From NCBI GenBank assembly GCA_003218135.1, contig QHNQ01000031.1, forward strand, positions 1 through 54,993: DNA of 54,993 bases, in the 5' to 3' direction. This stretch comes from Verrucomicrobiota bacterium. Its GTDB lineage: Bacteria > Verrucomicrobiota > Verrucomicrobiia > Chthoniobacterales > UBA10450. Each line of letters opens with the position of its first letter. Within the stretch, counting starts at the first letter, position 1. Position numbers and translations under genes: made by a program. The notes under the pieces were generated by a model. It saw only the letters and a list, made by a program, of their open reading frames with translations, was not told where the DNA came from and made no database searches. Below are positions 1 through 7,004 of this stretch, in pieces.

Positions 1-290
1 TAACGAAGCACCGCGATATTCCGGGCGTGCTCGCGCAGCCGCTCGATATATCGCTCTGCTTTTTCTCCGAAACCCTCGAGAAATAGCCGGCAATAATGCT
101 CCGGCGTCAGAATCTGCGGGCGTTCGGCGTGAATTTTTCCGTTCCGAATCCGGACCTGATCGACCCGGTCCATCATTTCCGAAATTAAATAAAAATTGAA
201 ACTAGTGCTGCCGAACGTCGCGATTTGTCGCTCCGGCGCGACGATCACATGCGTGTTTTCAATTGCGTAGTCGAAGTCGTCTCTGGTCAT
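1..290 (-). CDS. Conserved hypothetical protein, C-terminus cut by window edge
   Basis: The reading frame starts at ATG 290 and runs off the left edge, so only about 96 N-terminal residues are visible. The sequence begins MTRDDFDYAIENTHVIVAPE and continues with a well-structured mixed alpha/beta composition, for example FNFYLISEMMDRVDQVR, with no signal peptide or membrane segment. It looks like a conserved small protein, but I do not recognise a named family or function. It is followed on the same strand, upstream, by msrB. The frame is open throughout and codon use matches the neighbours, so the coding call is fairly safe while the function is unknown. Confidence 0.65.
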   Translation of the reverse strand, partial: MTRDDFDYAIENTHVIVAPERQIATFGSTSFNFYLISEMMDRVDQVRIRNGKIHAERPQILTPEHYCRLFLEGFGEKAERYIERLREHARNIAVLR

Positions 291-396
291 GACTTACGTT
301 AAGTTATGGTGGCCCCTCGCGCTTTTCAAAGGACACTAAGAGACAACAAGGACGAATAAAGGACGATCACGCGTGCCAGGCGTACTAACCTCGCAA

Positions 397-1017
397 CTAC
401 TTTTTGGCCTGCGATTGCTCACCGCCTGCTTGCTGCTGTGATTGAAAGAGCGAGAGATATTCGCCGTATCCTTCTTCCTTAAGTTTCTCCATCGGTATGA
501 ACTTCAACGCGGCGGAATTGACGCAGAAACGCTGACCGGTCGGAGCCGGGCCATCGTCGAAAACGTGGCCGAGATGCGAATCGCTTGTTTTCCCGCGAAC
601 TTCAGTGCGCTCCATTCCGTAAGAACTATCGCGCTTTTCCGTTACGTTCTCTGACTTGATCGGCTTCGTAAAACTTGGCCAACCCGTGCCACTGTCGAAT
701 TTGTCCAGCGAACTGAACAACGGCACGCCTGTGATAATATCGACGTAAATTCCGGGCTTATGATTGTCCCAGTAGGCGTTGTGAAACGGCGTTTCTGTGC
801 CGCATTCGCGCGTCACCTTGTACTGGTCCTTCGTCAATTGTTTTCGCAATTCGGCGTCGCTTGGAACTTCTTTCGTTGGATTCATTTTCTCCGCTTCTTT
901 TTTCTGCGTTTGAGCATGACTAAACAAAATCGAGCCGACAATTACGACCAGTGCGCCGGCCACGCCGAACCACAGAGTTTTGTACGAATGTTTGTAAGTG
1001 AGTTGTGTTCGGTTCAT
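397..1017 (-). CDS. msrB: Membrane-anchored peptide-methionine (R)-S-oxide reductase MsrB
   Basis: Reduces methionine-R-sulfoxide in oxidised proteins. The MsrB signature is clear: [26 protein letters not shown] and the catalytic-cysteine motif [11 protein letters not shown]. Start chosen at ATG 1017 (MNRTQLTY), because the 26 residues upstream look non-coding. From there residues about 15-35 form one hydrophobic segment ([18 protein letters not shown]), so the enzyme is probably exported or anchored facing the periplasm. The two CxxC zinc-binding pairs of many MsrB proteins are missing (GIYVDIITG and EVRGKTSDS occupy those places), so this is the zinc-free form. A Cys in ECGTET may serve as resolving residue (inference). 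It stands alone, divergent from the SpmAB-like gene. Confidence 0.93.
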   Translation of the reverse strand: MNRTQLTYKHSYKTLWFGVAGALVVIVGSILFSHAQTQKKEAEKMNPTKEVPSDAELRKQLTKDQYKVTRECGTETPFHNAYWDNHKPGIYVDIITGVPLFSSLDKFDSGTGWPSFTKPIKSENVTEKRDSSYGMERTEVRGKTSDSHLGHVFDDGPAPTGQRFCVNSAALKFIPMEKLKEEGYGEYLSLFQSQQQAGGEQSQAKK

Positions 1018-1361
1018 CGCTATCCCCTGATTTCTCGCGTGAGATTGCCCGTTTTGGCAGCGATCTAATATACGCGCAACCGCGTTCTCCAGCAAATTTT
1101 GGCAGAGCTTTCCCTTTTAATTAGATTCGTAAGCCCGCCAAAGATTGGTCGGCGACACTTTGCTCCAGGATTGAAATCTGATCCCGACCGTCTCGCCGAA
1201 TTTCGCTAGTCGATGTCCTGCCGCCCAGCTTCGGGAACACGAACGTAACGTCGAAAGACAATTAGTCCCACTGGCGCGATTCAGTTTTTGGCTTGCTGCG
1301 AATCGAGCGTACTGCTTTAAGTGCAATGGTGACGCGATTTCAGCCCGTGAACTAGCTTCAA
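1018..1361. other. Intergenic region between divergent msrB and spmAB-like genes
   Basis: This 344-bp gap must hold the promoters of both divergent genes. A 69-codon frame on the minus strand (1117-1326) is low-complexity Arg/Ser-rich and not convincing. I see no strong hairpin, repeat or recognisable operator here. Confidence 0.5.
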
Positions 1362-2813
1362 ATGGCGTTAAGCAGATTTTGGGTCGCTCTCTTTCTCTGT
1401 TCGATTGCCTATCTCCTCATCCAGCTCTTCAGCGGCCGATTCTATAGCATCGAATTCGCCGTGAGTGGCAAGAAGGACGATCCACTCCTACAGCGTGAGT
1501 ATTACATCGATAAGCTGCCGCCTGAATTGCAGAGCAGCTTGCAAAGCGCGCCCGATCACAAAGTCACGGTCGGCAAAGAGCAGTACGCAATCGACAACGG
1601 CGTCGTGAAGGTCTACGCCGGCAAACAGGCTGCTGACGGCGTCGTGCCGCAATGCAAAAATACGCTCTTTGATACCCTATTGCCGCTGATTGCGTACCTG
1701 GCGTTCTTCAGCGGTCTCATGCAATTGCTGATCGACAGCGGCGCTGCCGAACGCGTCGCAAAACTACTCAGTCCGATTTTCGTCCACGTTTTTCCAGAGG
1801 TACCGCGCGGTCATCCGTCGATCTCCTACATGACCTTGAATTTTGCAGCGAATTTCCTCGGACTCGACAGCGCGGCGACACCGTTCGGGTTAAAGGCGAT
1901 GAAGAGCCTCCAGGAGCTGAACGAGCAAAAGGACCGGGCGAGCAACCCGCAGATCATGTTCATGTGTTTGCACGCGGCCGGGCTGACGCTCCTCCCGACT
2001 TCGATTATCGGTTATCGCGCGGCGGCGCATGCCAGGAACCCGGCAGATGTGATGCTGCCGTGCATTATCACGTCATTCATCGGCACGGTTGCGGCCCTCG
2101 TAATCGTCGGCATTCGCCAGCGGATCAATTTGTTTAAGGCCGGACTTGTGATCGCAATTGGCGGAATCGCTGCCGTTATTGCCGTGTTGCTTGTTTATAT
2201 CACGCGGCTGGATCTGATCGGCAAAAGCTATTTCACGGGCAACCTCTCGAGCGCGGTGCTGCTCGGCCTTATCTTTGCGATTTTCGGTTACAGCTTGTTG
2301 CGCGAGAAGCAATTCGCCGCAAAGGACACCACGATCTTCAAGTCGTTCGTCGAAGGCGCATACAACGGGCTGGAAGTCGGGCGCATTATTTTCCCGTATA
2401 TCCTCGGCATGCTTGTCGCGATCTCGCTTTTCCGAAATAGTGGACTGTTTGAGATGTTCTCCGCCGCGCTGGCGAGGACGTTTCGGGCCGTCCACGTGAG
2501 TGATCAGATCGTGAATGCGCTGCCAATCGCAATTCTTCGGCCATTCAACTCGGCCGGCAGCCGCGGATTCCTGCTCGACGCGATGTCTACGTACGGCGCG
2601 GACTCCTTCGCCGGTCGCCTCGGCTGCGTCTTTCAATGCGCAGCGGAGACGACGTTCTACGTCCTCGCCATGTACTTCGGGAGTGTGCAGATCAAGAATA
2701 CCCGCTACGCGCTGAGCACCATGTTACTCGTCGACCTGATCTGTGTGTTTGCGGCGGTCTTTGTCAGCCTGGCGTTTTTCCCATTGGCGGCATCTGTTCC
2801 TGCCGCGCATTAG
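1362..2813 (+). CDS. SpmA-SpmB fusion, nucleoside-recognition (Gate) domain membrane protein
   Basis: A 483-residue polytopic membrane protein with two Gate/nucleoside-recognition domains in tandem, matching a fusion of spore maturation proteins SpmA and SpmB. The SpmA-like half (about residues 100-270) carries the typical LNFAANFLGLDSAATPFGLK and MFMCLHAAGLTLLPTS stretches. The SpmB-like half (about 325-475) has FILR-type and DSFAGRLGCVFQCAAETTFY segments (seen as PIAILRPFNSAGSRG then GADSFAGRLG). An N-terminal hydrophobic anchor precedes an approximately 70-residue soluble stretch. In Bacillus SpmA/B act in spore dehydration; in a Gram-negative the substrate is unknown, probably a small-molecule or ion flux role. 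No partner gene is nearby. Confidence 0.85.
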   Translation: MALSRFWVALFLCSIAYLLIQLFSGRFYSIEFAVSGKKDDPLLQREYYIDKLPPELQSSLQSAPDHKVTVGKEQYAIDNGVVKVYAGKQAADGVVPQCKNTLFDTLLPLIAYLAFFSGLMQLLIDSGAAERVAKLLSPIFVHVFPEVPRGHPSISYMTLNFAANFLGLDSAATPFGLKAMKSLQELNEQKDRASNPQIMFMCLHAAGLTLLPTSIIGYRAAAHARNPADVMLPCIITSFIGTVAALVIVGIRQRINLFKAGLVIAIGGIAAVIAVLLVYITRLDLIGKSYFTGNLSSAVLLGLIFAIFGYSLLREKQFAAKDTTIFKSFVEGAYNGLEVGRIIFPYILGMLVAISLFRNSGLFEMFSAALARTFRAVHVSDQIVNALPIAILRPFNSAGSRGFLLDAMSTYGADSFAGRLGCVFQCAAETTFYVLAMYFGSVQIKNTRYALSTMLLVDLICVFAAVFVSLAFFPLAASVPAAH

Positions 2814-2935
2814 CTACGCTGCAGCGGCCCGGTGAAGTCTGGATAGCCGATCTCGGGATCGCGGCGAAGACTCGGCCAGTCATGATCCTTTCGACTCCGC
2901 TTCACTCGCTCAAGACGTCGTTCAGTCGGCTGCAT

Positions 2936-3868
2936 CTAGACCAAATTCTCGATATATTTTTGCCGGTCGAACGGCGCAAAGTCGTCGATGTTTTCGCCAG
3001 TGCCGACAAAACGCGTTGGAATTCCAAGTTCATCCTGGATCGCGACGACGATTCCGCCTTTGCCGCTGCCATCGAGTTTCGTGACAATCAGGCCGGTGAG
3101 TCCAAGCGCGTTGTGGAATTCGCGGGCCTGACTGAGTGCGTTACCGCCGGTGGTCGCATCGACGACAAGCAACGTTTCTTGCGGGGCGTTCGGATCGAGT
3201 TTGCCGAGCGCGCGTTTCACTTTTTGCAACTCGGCCATGAGGTTCGTTTTGGTATGTTGGCGACCAGCAGTGTCACAAAGCAACCAGTCGATTTCGTGCT
3301 TCACTGCCGTCTGGTACGCTTCGTAACAAAGTGCGGCTGGATCGGCGCCGTACTGCCCGCGAATCATCTCAACGCCAAGCCTTTCGGCCCAAACGCCTAA
3401 CTGCTCGATCGCTGCGGCGCGAAAAGTATCGGCCGCGGCGAGCATGACACGGGGAGCGCACGCATCCTTCGTGCAGCGTTCGGCATCCTGCCGAGCGCTC
3501 CGTGTTCGCGGCAGGATGCCGCGAACCGCAGGCTGGAAGCGTGCGCTCCCCAAATAACGCGCGAGTTTTGCTGTGGATGTCGTTTTGCCGGTTCCGTTCA
3601 CACCGACGATGAGAATTACGGTTGGCTTGCCCTTCGCTTGGCGAATGAGCGTGGGCTCGATCGGCAAAATTTGTGCGATCTCGTCGCGAACGGCTTTAAT
3701 TGCGTCGCCGATTCCAAGCACAGACCAAGCCTCGCGCTCCTGTAGCGTTTTGATAATGCGCGTTGTGATCGGCACACCGAGATCGGCTCGGATAAGCCCT
3801 TCTTCGAGCTCGTCCCAATCAATCGGTTTGCCGGCAAATTGCTGAGCGAGCGATTCTAGAAATTTCAT
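2936..3868 (-). CDS. ftsY: Signal recognition particle receptor FtsY with an in-frame palindrome insertion
   Basis: SRP receptor GTPase that docks the SRP-ribosome complex at the inner membrane. The NG domain is complete: P-loop GVNGTGKTTSTAKLA, DTFRAAAIEQL, CDTAGRQHT, VVDATTGGNA, TKLDGSGKGG and a C-terminal GTGENIDDFAPF. Start set at ATG 3868 (MKFLESLAQQF); the preceding in-frame codons are encoded by a REP element. The acidic A domain of E. coli FtsY is absent, as in many bacteria. Oddity: about 34 residues between RYL and VMLAAADTFRAAA, coded by an inverted-repeat element (3451-3551), are inserted in frame in the loop after the P-loop helix. It is the last gene of ribBA-ribH-nusB-ftsY. The family call is certain; whether the insertion is tolerated is inference. 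Confidence 0.95.
   Translation of the reverse strand: MKFLESLAQQFAGKPIDWDELEEGLIRADLGVPITTRIIKTLQEREAWSVLGIGDAIKAVRDEIAQILPIEPTLIRQAKGKPTVILIVGVNGTGKTTSTAKLARYLGSARFQPAVRGILPRTRSARQDAERCTKDACAPRVMLAAADTFRAAAIEQLGVWAERLGVEMIRGQYGADPAALCYEAYQTAVKHEIDWLLCDTAGRQHTKTNLMAELQKVKRALGKLDPNAPQETLLVVDATTGGNALSQAREFHNALGLTGLIVTKLDGSGKGGIVVAIQDELGIPTRFVGTGENIDDFAPFDRQKYIENLV
3451..3551. repeat. Palindromic element inserted in frame within ftsY
   Basis: A 101-bp element whose ends form a 13-bp perfect inverted repeat (GGGGAGCGCACGC and its complement). Between them are two smaller hairpins built on CGGCATCCTGCCG and GCGGCAGGATGCCGC. It is read through as part of FtsY without a stop. Ends begin with GGAG rather than the GTAG of most other palindromes here. 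A related GGGGAGCGC end occurs at 24046. Confidence 0.85.
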
Positions 3869-3882
3869 GTCGATCTTTTGTT

Positions 3883-3934
3883 GTAGGGCAGGCGCATCGC
3901 CTGCCCTTTTCGGCAACCGGAGCGGTTGCCCTAC
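3883..3934. repeat. REP/BIME-like double hairpin with GTAG/CTAC ends (nusB-ftsY junction)
   Basis: GTAG at 3883 is followed by hairpin GGGCAGGCG-CAT-CGCCTGCCC, a short spacer, hairpin GGCAACCG-GAG-CGGTTGCC and CTAC at 3931-3934. Two inverted units with outer GTAG feet is the layout known for REP/BIME elements of RAYT transposases. The CTAC end supplies the TAG stop codon of nusB. Confidence 0.85.
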
Positions 3935-4368
3935 AATTCCTTCTTCACAGCTTCCCGCGCCGGCCGGTCCAAGTCCTTTCGCACTCGATCGAGAATCCCA
4001 TTTACAAAACGACCTGACTCTGTGCCGCCGTAAGTTTTCGCCAGCTCAATCGCTTCATTGATCGAAACAACTGGCGGAATGTCGTCGCGATAAAGCATCT
4101 CGTAGATCGCCAACCGCAAAATATTGCGATCTACCGCTGAGATACGGCGAAATTCGTAATTCTCGCAATAGCGGCAAATGCGTTCGTCGATCTCCGGGAG
4201 ATGCGCCACCATTCCTTCAATGAGTGGCTGCGCAAATTCGCGTACCCGCGGCTTGGCCGGGCAAAATTCCCAGAACTCATCGATCTTCTCAGGCCCTTCG
4301 CCCCGCTGGAGGTCACGCCAGAAATGATATTGGATTGCCGCTTCTCGCGCTCGCCGTCGTTTACCCAT
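3931..4368 (-). CDS. nusB: Transcription antitermination factor NusB
   Basis: All-helical RNA-binding protein that with NusE/S10 binds boxA and suppresses Rho-dependent termination in rRNA operons. Typical opening GKRRRAREAAIQ, and the conserved C-terminal block ISAVDRNILRLAIYEML, VVSINEAIELAKTYG and SGRFVNGILDRV. Length 145 residues, normal for the family. Start chosen at ATG 4368 (MGKRRRARE), which overlaps the end of ribH by 8 bp, so the two are probably translationally coupled. The ribH-nusB pairing is widespread. The stop codon TAG is part of the GTAG foot of the palindrome at 3883-3934, so the last residues (KKEL) abut a repeat. Confidence 0.96.
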   Translation of the reverse strand: MGKRRRAREAAIQYHFWRDLQRGEGPEKIDEFWEFCPAKPRVREFAQPLIEGMVAHLPEIDERICRYCENYEFRRISAVDRNILRLAIYEMLYRDDIPPVVSINEAIELAKTYGGTESGRFVNGILDRVRKDLDRPAREAVKKEL

Positions 4369-4876
4369 CGTGCCTCGGCGGTTTTGAAACCGCCGCTTCC
4401 TGGTTGCTGCAAAGCTCCGATAGAACATTTGCGATTTCCACCGCCGCCCGAGCGGCTTCGGTGCCGCGATTAATTTTATTTTCGAGACAACGCGCACGGG
4501 CTTGATCTTCGGTATCGAAACTGAGCACCACGTTGATCACAGGCACTGCTTCTTGCACTGCGATGCGTTGAAGCGCATCGGTGACGGAGCGGCTCAGATT
4601 TTGTGCGTGATTGGTTTCGCCTTGCAAAATCACCCCGCAAGCGATGATTGCGTCAGCGCTTTCCCGTGAGGCCAGTTCGCCCACGACCACGGGAATTTCG
4701 AATGCGCCCGGCACACGATGTAGAGAAACCGTCGCGTCCGGCGCAAGCGCATGCAGCTCTTTCGTCGCGTGATCGACAAGCGCGTCCACGTATTGCGCAT
4801 TAAACCGGCTCGCAACGATGTGGAAGATGCGTTTCGCCTTCGCGGTTCGTAGACGAGATGGCGCGGCCTTCGGCAT
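4361..4876 (-). CDS. ribH: 6,7-dimethyl-8-ribityllumazine synthase
   Basis: Penultimate step of riboflavin synthesis: condenses 5-amino-6-ribitylamino-uracil with 3,4-dihydroxy-2-butanone 4-phosphate. Family motifs are visible: SRFNAQYVDALVDHA (substrate-binding Phe/Asn), VPGAFEIPVVV, CGVILQGETNHAQNLS with the catalytic His, and VLSFDTEDQARAR. At 171 residues it carries a slightly longer basic N-terminus and a C-terminal tail that overlaps nusB. It sits directly downstream of ribBA, which supplies the butanone phosphate, separated by a repeat-filled spacer of about 125 bp. No FMN riboswitch is evident upstream. Confidence 0.96.
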   Translation of the reverse strand: MPKAAPSRLRTAKAKRIFHIVASRFNAQYVDALVDHATKELHALAPDATVSLHRVPGAFEIPVVVGELASRESADAIIACGVILQGETNHAQNLSRSVTDALQRIAVQEAVPVINVVLSFDTEDQARARCLENKINRGTEAARAAVEIANVLSELCSNQEAAVSKPPRHDG

Positions 4877-4878
4877 CT

Positions 4879-5002
4879 AAAAATGACGAATGGCGAATGA
4901 CGAATGACGAATTAATGACGAAGCACGAATAACGAATGACTGATCGCGCGTAGTTTTGGACTTCGTCATTCCTTCGAGCTTCGGCATTCGAGCTTCTTCA
5001 TT
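4879..5002. repeat. ATGACGAATGACGAA spacer repeat, ribH-ribBA gap
   Basis: The spacer is largely made of near-repeated ATGACGA/AATGACGAA units on the left and their complement (TTCGTCATTC) on the right, so it could fold into an imperfect long hairpin. The same unit fills other spacers at 13266, 15226, 15798, 17050 and 22608. Confidence 0.75.
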
Positions 5003-6220
5003 CTACAGCAGATGGCCCAGCTTCGTCCTTTTCGTTTCAAGATATTTGGCGTTATGCGGGTTCGCCTCAGTACGAATCGGCACCTGCTCGATCATTTCGA
5101 GCCCATAGCCCTCAAGACCGACAACTTTCTTCGGATTATTTGTGAGGAACCGGAACTGCCGCACGCCGAGATCGAAAAGGATTTGCGCCCCCAATCCGTA
5201 ATCGCGCAGGTCGCTCGGATAACCAAGTTTAACGTTGGCCTCCACGGTATCGAGGCCCTCCTCCTGCAACTTGTACGCGTGGATTTTGGCTGCCAATCCG
5301 ATTCCGCGTCCTTCCTGACGCATGTAAACCAACACGCCGTTGCCTTCCTCTGCGATTTGTCGGAGCGCGGCGTGCAACTGATTTCCGCAATCGCATCGGC
5401 GCGAAGCAAAAACGTCGCCGGTAAGACACTGACTGTGCACGCGCACGAGCGTCGGCTTCTTCTTGTCAATTTTGCCTTTGACTAGTGCAAGGTGATGCTG
5501 CCCATCCAGTTTTGAGCGATACAAATGCAGATCGAAATCGCCGTAGTCGGTCGGCATTTTCACGATTTGCTCCAGCTCGACGAGTTTTTCGCGAACACGA
5601 CGATAAGCGATCAGGCTTTGGATGGTGCAAATGCGCAAGCCGTGCTTTTTCCGGAACTCCATCAGTTCGGGCAAACGCGCCATGGTGCCGTCATCGTGCA
5701 AAATTTCGCAAAGCACTCCCGCCGGCTGCAGGCCAGCCATTCTTGCCAGATCGACCGCCGCCTCAGTGTGCCCCGCGCGCCGCAGCACCCCGCCGTCCTT
5801 CGCGCGCAACGGGAATACGTGGCCTGGTTGGTTTAAGTCTTCCGGCGATGATTTCGGGTTGCCAATGGCAAGAATGGTTGTAGCTCGATCGTAGGCACTG
5901 ATGCCAGTTGTGACGCCCCGCGCCGCATCCACCGAAACGGTGAAATCGGTGCGATGTTTTTCGCGGTTTTGCGGAACCATTCGCTGCAAGCCAAGTTGGT
6001 CCGCGCGCTCATTCGAAATAGGCACACAGATTAAGCCACGCCCATGGGTGGCCATGAAATTGACTGCCTCAGGCGTGACCTTCTCCGCCGCCATCACCAG
6101 ATCGCCTTCATTCTCACGATCGGCATCGTCGGTCACAATGACCATGCGTCCTTTCGCGATGTCACTCAGCACATCGTCAATCGCGTCAAATTGAAATGCT
6201 TCTGCCGGCTTCGCGATCAT
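5003..6220 (-). CDS. ribBA: Bifunctional 3,4-dihydroxy-2-butanone 4-phosphate synthase / GTP cyclohydrolase II
   Basis: A 405-residue fusion that makes both riboflavin precursors. N-terminal RibB domain (about 1-205): [16 protein letters not shown] (metal and substrate acids), [10 protein letters not shown] and [17 protein letters not shown]-terminal RibA domain (about 210-405): [19 protein letters not shown] with the zinc-binding cysteines, [19 protein letters not shown] and the closing [16 protein letters not shown]. Start at ATG 6220 ([11 protein letters not shown]), a good fit to the family length. First gene of a probable ribBA-ribH-nusB-ftsY transcript. Active residues appear intact in both halves, so it is expected to be functional. 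Confidence 0.97.
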   Translation of the reverse strand: MIAKPAEAFQFDAIDDVLSDIAKGRMVIVTDDADRENEGDLVMAAEKVTPEAVNFMATHGRGLICVPISNERADQLGLQRMVPQNREKHRTDFTVSVDAARGVTTGISAYDRATTILAIGNPKSSPEDLNQPGHVFPLRAKDGGVLRRAGHTEAAVDLARMAGLQPAGVLCEILHDDGTMARLPELMEFRKKHGLRICTIQSLIAYRRVREKLVELEQIVKMPTDYGDFDLHLYRSKLDGQHHLALVKGKIDKKKPTLVRVHSQCLTGDVFASRRCDCGNQLHAALRQIAEEGNGVLVYMRQEGRGIGLAAKIHAYKLQEEGLDTVEANVKLGYPSDLRDYGLGAQILFDLGVRQFRFLTNNPKKVVGLEGYGLEMIEQVPIRTEANPHNAKYLETKRTKLGHLL

Positions 6221-6326
6221 CGAAACAATACCATTACGTCCGGCGCGCGTTGGGGCAACTCATACTCCTGCTCGTGCTCGTAATCGAATCATTTCGCGAT
6301 GGGCGAGGAACCTCACGCACACGCTC

Positions 6327-6788
6327 CTAGACTTCTCTGTGCATCACAACAGCGTTCGGCTGTGCCTTCACCACTTTGAAGCCGAACCGCTCGTATAGCC
6401 GCAAGACCGGTTTACCGGCGACGAAGCTTAGCAAGATCGTTGACTCCTCAGGGTTCGCGCGAACCAATTGCGTCAGGAGCGCCGTGCCGATCCCGTGCCT
6501 GCGGTGCTCCGGTGTTACCACCAAGGCAAGCTCAGGCGGTGAATCAGTTTTGCCGATCATCTTGCGCAACCAAACGGCGCCAAGCAATGTTCCATCCTTC
6601 TTGTTGTGCGCGACGAAACCCGTGTCGCCAGCGCGGCCCCAGTCTTCCACGTAATGCGCAAACTCCGGGCGATGCACGATGTCGCGTGCAGGCAGCTCTT
6701 TTTTCCCAGGTGACGCCAGTCCCTGATATAACATCTCCCAGAGAATGGGTTCATCCTTGGCTGTGAGCTGGCGTATCGCGTAGTCCAT
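6327..6788 (-). CDS. GNAT family N-acetyltransferase
   Basis: A 153-residue single-domain GCN5-related acetyltransferase. The acetyl-CoA binding motif A is seen as LALVVTPEHRRHGIGTALL (R-x-x-G-x-G/A type loop), followed by TILLSFVAGKPVLRLYERFG, the typical beta5-alpha4 segment ending in YERFGF. The start MDYAIRQLTAKDE is typical for the fold. The substrate cannot be told from sequence. It lies upstream of ribBA on the same strand, with about 105 bp between them, and may or may not be co-transcribed. Confidence 0.88.
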   Translation of the reverse strand: MDYAIRQLTAKDEPILWEMLYQGLASPGKKELPARDIVHRPEFAHYVEDWGRAGDTGFVAHNKKDGTLLGAVWLRKMIGKTDSPPELALVVTPEHRRHGIGTALLTQLVRANPEESTILLSFVAGKPVLRLYERFGFKVVKAQPNAVVMHREV

Positions 6789-6887
6789 GACGATGACTCA
6801 TGATAGCCGAACGAGAGTGATTTCAAATGGCTGGCCGTGATTTCACTGCACGATCATCAATGTGAACTCATGATCTAATTCGTCGAT

Positions 6888-7000
6888 CACATTAACACTG
6901 CGGCTTCAGCCCGGTGTTTCTGCGCGGCAATAACCGGAACCGTTTAAACCGTTTCAGAGATGGCACCATTGACACCGCGCTGAAGCGCGGTGTTAATGTG
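6888..7000. repeat. 113-bp element with 11-bp perfect terminal inverted repeats
   Basis: Starts CACATTAACAC and ends GTGTTAATGTG, exact reverse complements. Inner hairpins include GACACCGCGCTGAAGCGCGGTGT. It ends 4 bp before the stop codon of the M13 peptidase, a place where it could act as a 3'-end hairpin. A related ACCGGCTTAAAAGCCGGTGT motif occurs at about 36596. Confidence 0.75.
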
Positions 7001-7004
7001 ATTT

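Noticed and set aside
1117-1326. Possible 69-residue gene between msrB and the SpmAB-like gene.
   Set aside because: Low-complexity composition, no start signal of note, and no similarity I can recognise. It lies where two divergent promoters are expected.
5003-6330. FMN riboswitch upstream of ribBA.
   Set aside because: I looked for the conserved RFN-type stems upstream of the start (6220-6330) and see none; the space is short and then occupied by the GNAT gene.
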